6,675 nucleotides of DNA, from positions 1 to 6,675 of the forward strand of contig JAEYNG010000368.1 of the NCBI GenBank assembly GCA_023412695.1, given 5' to 3'. Source of the stretch: Planctomycetota bacterium (GTDB taxonomy: Bacteria; Planctomycetota; Phycisphaerae; Phycisphaerales; UBA1924). The notes under the pieces are model-generated. The model was not told where the DNA came from. It saw nothing but the letters and a program-made list of their open reading frames with translations, and did not search any database. Every line of letters starts with the position of its first letter. Positions within the stretch are counted from its first letter, which is position 1. The position numbers were made by a program, and so were the translations under genes. This document shows positions 1 through 5,648 of the stretch, in pieces.

Positions 1-626
<626 letters not shown>

Positions 627-633
627 GGGCGGG

Positions 634-1263
634 CTACTGCTCCTCGCGTTCGATGGCGTCGCGCAGCCAGGCGCGGGCGAAGACCCAGCTACGGCGGACG
701 GTGCGCTCGGAGATGTCGAGGGCCTCGCCGACGGCGCGCTCGTTGAGCCCGCCGTAGAACCGGAGCCTGACCACCCATGCCGCCTGCGCGTCCACTTTCT
801 CAAGGCGCAGGATGGCTTCGTCCAAGGCCAGGATTCCGTCGGGATCGGCGTCGGCGGCGAGGTCGGCGACGGAGGAGATGGAGAGGGCGGCGCGGGCGTG
901 TCGGCCGCCGCGCTTCTGGGCGTTGCGCGCGCGGGCGTGATCGATGAGGATCTTGCGCATGGCCTCGGCGGCGGCGCGGAAGAAGTGCTTGCGGCCTTCC
1001 CAATGATTTGCGCCGGGGCCGAGCAGCCGGAGGTAGACCTCGTTGACGAGGGCGGTGGCCTGGAGCGTGTGGCCGGGCCGCTCCTGGTTCATGCGGGCCT
1101 GGGCGATCGCGCGCAGTTCGTTGTGGATCCGGGAGAGGGCGGTCTGCAGAGCATCGTCGTCGCCGTTGGCAGCGGCGTTGAGCAGCAGGGTGAGGCCGTG
1201 ATCGGGCGAGGCCGCGGCCGCGGAGGAGGATGAGGGCTCGCCACTGGACGCATCGGCGTGCAT
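634..1263 (-). CDS. ECF-type RNA polymerase sigma factor (Sigma70_ECF / TIGR02999-like)
   Basis: A 209-residue sigma factor that would direct RNA polymerase to a dedicated promoter set. Residues 1-22 are a Ser/Ala-rich leader. Region sigma-2 spans about 24-120 and carries the family hallmarks: ERPGHTLQATALVNEVYLRLL (61-81, here with a Gln-Ala-Thr core), HFFRAAAEAMRKILIDHARAR (93-113) and the basic KRGG that follows. Region sigma-4 spans about 150-205, with the helix-turn-helix RLRFYGGLNERAVGEALDIS and ERTVRRSWVFARAWL. Length matches the family, usually about 180-210 residues. ATG at 1263 is the first usable start: an in-frame ATG at 1281 is closed by TAA at 1275-1273. There is no Shine-Dalgarno, but a TAAACT box stands six bases before the ATG. 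In planctomycetes this group is commonly paired with a large Ser/Thr kinase, as here, rather than with a classical anti-sigma factor. Its target promoters are unknown. Confidence 0.95.
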   Translation of the reverse strand: MHADASSGEPSSSSAAAASPDHGLTLLLNAAANGDDDALQTALSRIHNELRAIAQARMNQERPGHTLQATALVNEVYLRLLGPGANHWEGRKHFFRAAAEAMRKILIDHARARNAQKRGGRHARAALSISSVADLAADADPDGILALDEAILRLEKVDAQAAWVVRLRFYGGLNERAVGEALDISERTVRRSWVFARAWLRDAIEREEQ

Positions 1264-1269
1264 GCGGGC

Positions 1270-1275
1270 AGTTTA
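1270..1275 (-). promoter_or_regulatory. Putative -10 box of a leaderless promoter for the sigma factor gene
   Basis: TAAACT on the minus strand fits the TAnnnT core of a -10 element and ends six bases before ATG 1263, so transcription would begin at or next to the start codon. No Shine-Dalgarno precedes this ATG and no good -35 hexamer is visible. The same GTAAACTGCC sequence at the same distance precedes the nuclease gene at 2075. That the box is used is inference. Confidence 0.45.
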
Positions 1276-1285
1276 CAGCATGCGG

Positions 1286-1304
1286 GTGAGCGGTGGCGGC
1301 TCAC
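1286..1304. other. Hairpin upstream of the sigma factor gene
   Basis: GTGAGC (1286-1291) and GCTCAC (1299-1304) form a perfect 6-bp inverted repeat around a 7-nt loop, 23 bases before the sigma factor ATG. It overlaps where the spacer and -35 region would lie if the TAAACT box is the promoter, so an operator is possible. A short repeat like this can also arise by chance. Confidence 0.3.
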
Positions 1305-1389
1305 TGAACGAGGCGGCCGCCTTTGGCGAACGTGAAAACGGATTCACCGACGGTCCATCATGAGCGGGGTGTGGTTGGTCATGCTCGAC

Positions 1390-1410
1390 AATCGGGCGAT
1401 GCGCCCGGTT
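1390..1410. other. Hairpin in the divergent intergenic region before the 66-residue protein gene
   Basis: AATCGGGCG (1390-1398), loop ATG, then CGCCCGGTT (1402-1410) form a 9-bp stem with one T-G wobble. It ends 40 bases before the start at 1451 and is not followed by a T-run. It could be an operator or a leader structure for the small gene. Apart from the two hairpins, the 187-nt gap between the divergent genes shows no convincing -35/-10 pair on the plus strand. Confidence 0.35.
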
Positions 1411-1450
1411 GAGTTCCCGGCTTGTGGAATCTTGAGAAAGGGGTATTGCG

Positions 1451-1651
1451 ATGGCGACTCGGTCTGGAAACACCAGCGGCGGCGGCAAGCGTGAGCGGAT
1501 TTCGCCGAACGGCGACATGCGCTTTGTGCGGCGCGATTCCAAGGGGCAGTTCTCAGAGAGCGATGATGCGGGGCGGGCGATGCAGGCCGACCGCCGGCAG
1601 AAGGCGAAGAAGAAGGTGCGGTCGGGGTATGGGGACCGCGGGGATCGGTAG
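1451..1651 (+). CDS. Small basic conserved hypothetical protein (66 aa)
   Basis: A 66-residue, strongly charged and probably disordered or loosely folded protein with no signal peptide or membrane segment. Its core reads KRERISPNGDMRFVRRDSKG (13-32), then QFSESDDAGRAMQADRRQKAKKKV and a Gly/Asp/Arg tail ending in GDRGDR. From memory this resembles a small hypothetical protein family seen in many unrelated bacteria (pattern: ISP-GD-R-VRRD-KG-F-ESDD-GRS---DRR-KAK), whose function I do not know; its charge suggests nucleic-acid or ribosome contact, but that is only a guess. ATG 1451 is supported by AAAGGGG at 1437-1443, seven bases upstream. It stands alone on the plus strand, divergent from the sigma/kinase unit, and a strong hairpin follows 27 nt after its stop. 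Confidence 0.85.
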   Translation: MATRSGNTSGGGKRERISPNGDMRFVRRDSKGQFSESDDAGRAMQADRRQKAKKKVRSGYGDRGDR

Positions 1652-1678
1652 GGCTCGCGGTGTTGCGCCGGGAAAGAA

Positions 1679-1707
1679 AAACGGCACCGTGCGAGACGGT
1701 GCCGTTT
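1679..1707. terminator. 12-bp intrinsic-terminator hairpin after the small gene
   Basis: AAACGG... pairing: 1679-1690 and 1696-1707 form a perfect 12-bp stem (core ACGGCACCGT / ACGGTGCCGT) with loop GCGAG. Read on the plus strand it follows the 66-residue gene by 27 nt but has only the three T of the stem before CCC. Read on the minus strand it is followed by TTCTTTCC after the paired T's, a much better U-tract. It may act in both directions. The stem is too long and perfect to be chance. Confidence 0.8.
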
Positions 1708-2062
1708 CCCGAAGTGACCCCATGGGGGTCCGAACAACCGGTGGTTTCTAGGCAGGAAACGCGGGTTTGCGGAACGGGCAGCGCAAATTCCGGCGCAGTC
1801 ATTGACCACCTCGAACCGGCGGCACCCGCACCCAAGTTCCGCGCTGGTCATTTGCTCCCTAAGGACTGCAACGCCGAACGCGGCGTCGGCAGGCGTGACG
1901 CTGCGTACGGCCCCCATTGCTGCCTAGATCGTGCCGCAACCAACACTTGCAGGCCGTACAAGCGGCGCATCACGGTCTGCCTGCCTTACCACCACCGGCA
2001 GCAATTCCCGGCCGCCCTGCGCGCACGCAAATCTATTGAACTCCACCGTCGCCGTGACCAAG
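1708..2062. other. Intergenic region of about 355 nt without a recognised gene
   Basis: I see no protein-like reading frame here: the open frames on both strands are rich in Cys, Arg, Pro and His and have no family resemblance, third-position pattern or ribosome site. No tRNA fold was found. A short palindrome, GACCCC-ATG-GGGGTC (1716-1730), lies next to the terminator. The region could carry an unrecognised minus-strand small RNA ending at the 1679-1707 terminator, or be plain spacer. Confidence 0.5.
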
Positions 2063-2068
2063 TAAACT
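2063..2068 (+). promoter_or_regulatory. Putative -10 box of a leaderless promoter for the nuclease-like gene
   Basis: TAAACT ends six bases before ATG 2075 and is preceded by the same G and followed by the same GCC as the box before the sigma factor gene. No Shine-Dalgarno is present. A TTGAAC at 2036-2041 resembles a -35 hexamer but is 21 bases away, too far for a normal spacer. Promoter activity and a leaderless mRNA are inferences from spacing and recurrence. Confidence 0.45.
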
Positions 2069-2074
2069 GCCGCG

Positions 2075-3319
2075 ATGCCGCGCCAGTTCTGCACGCCCCA
2101 CTTCCTCGCCAATGGCACCACGACCGCGCTTCTGCGCGTCCCGTTCGATGAGCGGACGTTCGACGAGGATTGGTTCCAGGACATTCTGTTCCGCAACCCG
2201 TCGCTGTTGCCTGTCGATGAGATCGAGCCGCTGTTTGCGCCGCTTGTGCCGCTGGCGCGGGAGCTGGCGACCCCGGCCGGGCCGGTGGACATCGTCTACA
2301 TCACCGCCGACGGCTATTTGACGCTGGTCGAGACCAAGCTCTGGCGGAACCCCGAGGCGCGCCGGCAGGTCGTGGCGCAAATCATCGACTACGCCGCAGC
2401 GATGTCACGCTGGACGTACGAGGATCTATGCGAGGCGGTGGCCAAGTCCGGGCGCGGCGGAGATGACCCGGTCGCCGCTGTGGTCGCAGAAGACCCGGAC
2501 TTCGACCGGGCGCGGTTTGTTGATACCGTCAGCCGCGGGCTCCAGAAGGGCCGGTTCCTCCTGCTGATCGTCGGCGACGGAATCCAGGAAGGGGTCGAGC
2601 ACCTGGCCGAGACGCTCTCGCGCAGCCCGCACCTGAGCTTCTCGCTCGCGCTGGTGGAGATGGCAGTGTTCCGAACGGTGGGGAACGGTGCGGAGTACTT
2701 CATCCAGCCGCGGACGCTTGCCAGGACGCGCGAGGTGGTGCGGGCGGTTGTTGAGCTCAAGGAGGGCATCCGCGCGTCGGACGTTCAGGTGTCGCTGCCG
2801 GCGGCGGCCGCGGAGGGCCGCCCGGAGATGCGGCGCGACCAGGCGCTTCAGGTATTCCTCGAGACACTCGGTCGCAACACGAGCACGGGGGTTGCAGAGG
2901 CATTCCGGCAGTTCCTCGGCCAGTGCACGCAGATGGGGATCGAACTGACCGGCAAGGGGGCGTCCGTCGGCCTGTTCTGGTTCGAGCCCACGCGGTCGGA
3001 CCGATTCACCTTCGGATCGGTGTACGCGGTCAACGGGTTCGTCGAGGTGAACTACGTGCCGATGTACTTTCAGAAGTGGGGACTCGATCCGACCATCGGC
3101 GAGAGATACATCGCTGCGGTGACGGCGCTGGTGCCGGGCGCACGCGTCGCGTCAGATGTCAAAGACGGGCGCACGTGGGTTCGGGTGCTCAGGAGCGACG
3201 GCTACAACATCACGGTCTCGGATCTGCTTCCCAAGCTCGATCAGTGGCTGGAGGCGATTCGCGCGATGATGCGGGAGGTTCAGGAGGCGGAGGAGAGACG
3301 CGCGGCCGAGACGGCCTGA
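2075..3319 (+). CDS. Stand-alone PD-(D/E)XK-nuclease-like protein (414 aa)
   Basis: A soluble 414-residue protein with no signal peptide or membrane segment. The N-terminal part looks like a PD-(D/E)XK nuclease core: a leading helix WFQDILFRNPSLLP (33-46), then D72 in GPVDIVYI, a hairpin, the E-x-K strand LVETKLW (84-90; E86, K88), and a following helix with Q102 in QVVAQIIDYA. This order and spacing (D, 13 residues, ExK, then Gln helix) is that of NucS/DUF91-like and related nucleases. Residues 155-200 contain a second beta-rich stretch (RFLLLIVGDGIQEGVEHL). The C-terminal half (250-414) is unrecognised: an alternating hydrophobic sheet region (FTFGSVYAVNGFVEVNYV) and a charged helical tail. 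No partner gene is adjacent. Such lone nucleases are often defence or repair factors, but the substrate is not predictable here. ATG 2075 has no ribosome site but an in-frame TAA lies 12 nt upstream, so it is the earliest ATG possible. Confidence 0.85.
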   Translation: MPRQFCTPHFLANGTTTALLRVPFDERTFDEDWFQDILFRNPSLLPVDEIEPLFAPLVPLARELATPAGPVDIVYITADGYLTLVETKLWRNPEARRQVVAQIIDYAAAMSRWTYEDLCEAVAKSGRGGDDPVAAVVAEDPDFDRARFVDTVSRGLQKGRFLLLIVGDGIQEGVEHLAETLSRSPHLSFSLALVEMAVFRTVGNGAEYFIQPRTLARTREVVRAVVELKEGIRASDVQVSLPAAAAEGRPEMRRDQALQVFLETLGRNTSTGVAEAFRQFLGQCTQMGIELTGKGASVGLFWFEPTRSDRFTFGSVYAVNGFVEVNYVPMYFQKWGLDPTIGERYIAAVTALVPGARVASDVKDGRTWVRVLRSDGYNITVSDLLPKLDQWLEAIRAMMREVQEAEERRAAETA

Positions 3320-3651
3320 ACCAAAGAACGCGTTACCAACGGGGATTTCGCCAAGGACGCCCCACGGGCCAACGTGGGCCAACGGGTGGCAAACTGCGCG
3401 GGTTCCGGCGGCTCTAATCCGGCCGCCGGCGACGAGTTCCGCTCCGGCCAGTTGGTCACAATGCACCCCCCGACGGGTCGAGAGGATCGCTAGATCGCGG
3501 CTGGTCCGAGCTTCAATCGGCACTACTACGTGTCGTTGGCATGAGCAGATGATCACTGGATCGCAGCACGAACTCGCTCGAACGAGTCAGCACTATTGAA
3601 GATGGCCCTGCTCTGTTCTCAGGGGTTTACGCTTAGTCATTCCGCGATTTC
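3320..3651. other. Intergenic region with two hairpins, no gene recognised
   Basis: Between the nuclease stop and the sensor promoter I find no coding signal on either strand. It holds CCCACG-N6-CGTGGG (3361-3378), overlapping a tandem GGGCCAACG repeat (3366-3374 and 3376-3384), and a second stem described separately. A 5-bp inverted repeat ACTCG/CGAGT lies at 3572-3587. Composition is mixed; no tRNA or insertion-sequence ends were seen. Confidence 0.5.
3405..3429. other. GC-rich hairpin downstream of the nuclease gene (possible terminator without U-tract)
   Basis: CCGGCGGC (3405-3412) and GCCGCCGG (3422-3429) form a perfect 8-bp stem around a 9-nt loop, 85 nt after the nuclease stop codon. 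No T-run follows, so classical intrinsic termination is doubtful; it may simply stabilise the mRNA 3' end. Confidence 0.4.
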
Positions 3652-3660
3652 TGCTATACT
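3652..3660 (+). promoter_or_regulatory. Extended -10 promoter for the membrane sensor gene
   Basis: TGCTATACT matches the extended -10 form TGn-TATAAT with one mismatch. The -35 region is weak (TTAGTC at 3633-3638, 16-bp spacing), as is usual for extended -10 promoters. Transcription would start near 3667, giving a leader of about 58 nt before ATG 3725. The site lies downstream of the in-frame ATG at 3596, arguing that the earlier ATG is not the start. Confidence 0.6.
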
Positions 3661-3670
3661 GCCCCGAATC

Positions 3671-3692
3671 CACCCCACCTTATTAAGGGGTG
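3671..3692 (+). other. Leader hairpin in front of the sensor gene
   Basis: CACCCC (3671-3676) pairs with GGGGTG (3687-3692); an alternative inner pairing CCTT/AAGG (3678-3681 with 3685-3688) competes for some of the same bases. It would sit at the very 5' end of the predicted mRNA, 21 nt ahead of the ribosome site, and might stabilise the transcript. A regulatory role is not shown. Confidence 0.35.
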
Positions 3693-3724
3693 ACACAGCG
3701 GGGGCGGAGCGCGGAGGATCAAGT

Positions 3725-5410
3725 ATGTCCGAATCGACCCCCGCTTCACACACGCCCAACTCTTCAGCCGTGAACTCCAGTGAATGTCCGTACTGCGGCG
3801 ACCCTATCAAGGAAGGCGCCATCAAGTGCCGCCAGTGCCAGACCCCCTTAATGCTGGACTTGTCAACCAATGCTCGTGTAGGAAGGCCGTACCCATACAG
3901 GGATATTCGAATCGATACTCGACTTTACCGACTTCTCCAGTTGGTGGCGATCATGTTCTCCGTGGGTGCCGGCATCGCGCTCTTTGCGTTCGGTCATGAT
4001 TTGTGGAGTGCGAGGACCGAAACTCAGCGAAACGCAGACATGGTCCGGGACATTCGTGTTTCGGTCGAATCCAGCTTGAAAGAGATCGAAGCGCTCGCGC
4101 GGCAGGCGGAGGCTGAGCGCGGTGCAGCCGGACAGATCATTGAAGATCTCGTCGCACAGGTTAACGACGAGATTGTTCAAGTGAACGAGTCTGTTTCAAC
4201 GCGACTCGCTGAGATTGGCCGTCGCGCGAATCGGGTGGCGATAGCCCCGGACCCATCCGGGATCGCCCTATCACAACCCGTTTCGCACAACAAATCACTC
4301 CCAACCACGGTCTTTGGCGACTCGATCACCTTCGAATGGTCATACCCGGGTGTCAAGATCGGTGGAGACAGCTTTCAGCTGCAGGTCGCAAGAACTCCGC
4401 AGTTCGAGACGCCGGTAATCGATGTCGAGGTGTACAAAGACTCGTTGACTTTGGAAAATGCGAAGACGGAGTCGCGCTCGCGACCCTTTGCAGGGGTCTT
4501 CTATTGGCGCGTCCGTCTCGTAACTCAAGATGACTCGGGCGCGGAATCGGCGGGGCAGTGGACTGCGCCCGGGCTCTTCGCGACCTATGGATCTTCACTG
4601 GACAGGATCAAGCTCACAAAGAAACTGCGAGTGGGGACCTCTGCGTTCAATGGCTCTCCCACCGATTCCATTTACCTGAAAGGTGACGGTGACAGCCGCC
4701 AACTGGCAGGCATGGATCACGATGTCATTCAGGCAGTCGTCAAGAAGCTGGTAGATGATGATGAACTGCCCGAGGTTGCGCTGGAGTTCTACAACTTCAG
4801 CTGGCAAGAGATGTTCGAGGCACTGGCCGATGATCGAGTTGACCTGATTATCTCCGGTATCACCCGCACCCCACAGCGGGCTGCGACTTACAACATAGTC
4901 TTCTGCGAGCCGTACTACGAGACCCCCTTGGCCGCCGTTTGGCGAAAGGACTCGGGCATTCAGCATCCTGAAGACCTTGTGGGGCGTTCACTCCTAGCCA
5001 TCAAGGGTCAGCGGGGCTTTCAGATGGCGAGTCTCTTCACCTCTCCAGATCGAATATCAAGCCCGCCTACGAGCAACTATGTCTTACTCTTCACAGAGCT
5101 GATGAAGAATCGAAACCGAGAGGCTGCGGCGATCATGGACCTTCCGATGGCACGCATGGCGGAGGACCCGAGGTTCCGCGGCGTGTTCGTCATCTCGCAC
5201 CTTGCGTCGACGACGGTGCCTCCAACCGTAAGCAGGAAATGGATGTCGGACAACGACGGCCACTTTTTGGAGTCATGGTCGTTCGCGGTCAGCGCCGACG
5301 ATGTCACCTTCCCATCCAAACTCAGCGCGGCGGTGAACAAACTGAAATCCGAGGGTGTGTTTGCGGAGCTGGCCGTGCGACACGGCTTCCCGCCGTCTGC
5401 GTCGGAGTGA
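3725..5410 (+). CDS. Membrane-anchored zinc-ribbon / coiled-coil / FN3-like / amino-acid-binding (SBP_bac_3) sensor protein
   Basis: A 561-residue protein of unusual design. Residues 21-38 are a zinc ribbon (CPYC...CRQC; C21, C24, C35, C38). One membrane helix lies at about 68-90 (LQLVAIMFSVGAGIALFAFG) after basic residues, placing the zinc ribbon in the cytoplasm and the rest outside the inner membrane. Residues 95-170 are a heptad-like charged coiled coil. Residues 192-287 look like an Ig/fibronectin-III sandwich (FEWSYPG..., FYWRVRLV). Residues 299-555 form a solute-binding domain family 3 (amino-acid type): DLIISGITRTPQRA with R385 at the ligand-carboxylate position, FCEPYYETPLA, and D472 in AAAIMDLP at the amino-group position. 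The binding residues therefore look intact. ATG 3725 is preferred over the in-frame ATG 3596 because GGAGG sits at 3713-3717, seven bases upstream, and a promoter lies between them. No output domain (kinase, GGDEF, HAMP) and no transporter gene is adjacent. Role: probably amino-acid sensing or tethered ligand capture; inference. Confidence 0.88.
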   Translation: MSESTPASHTPNSSAVNSSECPYCGDPIKEGAIKCRQCQTPLMLDLSTNARVGRPYPYRDIRIDTRLYRLLQLVAIMFSVGAGIALFAFGHDLWSARTETQRNADMVRDIRVSVESSLKEIEALARQAEAERGAAGQIIEDLVAQVNDEIVQVNESVSTRLAEIGRRANRVAIAPDPSGIALSQPVSHNKSLPTTVFGDSITFEWSYPGVKIGGDSFQLQVARTPQFETPVIDVEVYKDSLTLENAKTESRSRPFAGVFYWRVRLVTQDDSGAESAGQWTAPGLFATYGSSLDRIKLTKKLRVGTSAFNGSPTDSIYLKGDGDSRQLAGMDHDVIQAVVKKLVDDDELPEVALEFYNFSWQEMFEALADDRVDLIISGITRTPQRAATYNIVFCEPYYETPLAAVWRKDSGIQHPEDLVGRSLLAIKGQRGFQMASLFTSPDRISSPPTSNYVLLFTELMKNRNREAAAIMDLPMARMAEDPRFRGVFVISHLASTTVPPTVSRKWMSDNDGHFLESWSFAVSADDVTFPSKLSAAVNKLKSEGVFAELAVRHGFPPSASE

Positions 5411-5648
5411 CACGACCGCTAGCCCGACTAGACCGATTGCCGACACATTTGTGCGCAATTTGCCAATCCGAGTGTGTGCCCTTCTGAAGGTGGGGCCGGC
5501 CATTGCGCTCCAGTTTTGGCAACTTTCGACCAGCCATAAGCATCATCTATCGGTCTAGCCATGACCCATAGATGGTGTCTATGCTTCCCTGTGCACGGTC
5601 GCCGGGCCATGCGAGAGAGCCCTCGGGTCGGGATCACGGGGAACAGAC
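5411..5648. other. Intergenic region between sensor and ParB-methyltransferase, structured
   Basis: These 238 nt show no gene on either strand. They contain a 10-bp inverted repeat, CTAGACCGAT (5428-5437) and ATCGGTCTAG (5549-5558), with arms 111 nt apart, and an overlapping local hairpin at 5541-5577. No clear -10/-35 pair for the downstream gene could be chosen. A 10-bp repeat at this range is roughly expected once by chance in a window this size. Confidence 0.5.
5541..5577 (+). other. Two-part hairpin upstream of the ParB-methyltransferase gene
   Basis: CATCATCTAT (5541-5550) pairs with ATAGATGGTG (5568-5577) with one G-T wobble; inside, after a C/C mismatch, GGTC (5552-5555) pairs with GACC (5563-5566) around a 7-nt loop. 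AAGCAT (5538-5543) can instead pair with ATGCTT (5581-5586). It lies 130 nt after the sensor stop and 71 nt before the next start. No T-run follows, so it is not an ordinary terminator. Confidence 0.45.

Noticed and set aside
1805..1830. GGTTCGAGG on the minus strand resembling a tRNA T-loop
   Set aside because: The flanking bases do not pair as a 5-bp T-stem and no acceptor, D or anticodon arms could be built.
1273..1917. 214-codon minus-strand open frame across the small gene and terminator
   Set aside because: Rich in Arg, Pro, Ser and Cys without fold signals; it would read through the 12-bp terminator and oppose the better-supported 66-residue gene.
2036..2068. TTGAAC / TAAACT as a complete -35/-10 promoter
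   Set aside because: The spacer is 21 bases, too long for a standard sigma-70 promoter; only the -10 box is kept.
1660..2151. 163-codon plus-strand open frame after the small gene
   Set aside because: It spans the terminator, overlaps the nuclease start in another frame, lacks a ribosome site and shows no protein-like pattern.
3596..3724. In-frame ATG at 3596 giving a 43-residue longer sensor protein
   Set aside because: An extended -10 promoter (3652-3660) lies inside this stretch and an ideal GGAGG precedes ATG 3725; the extra residues look non-coding.
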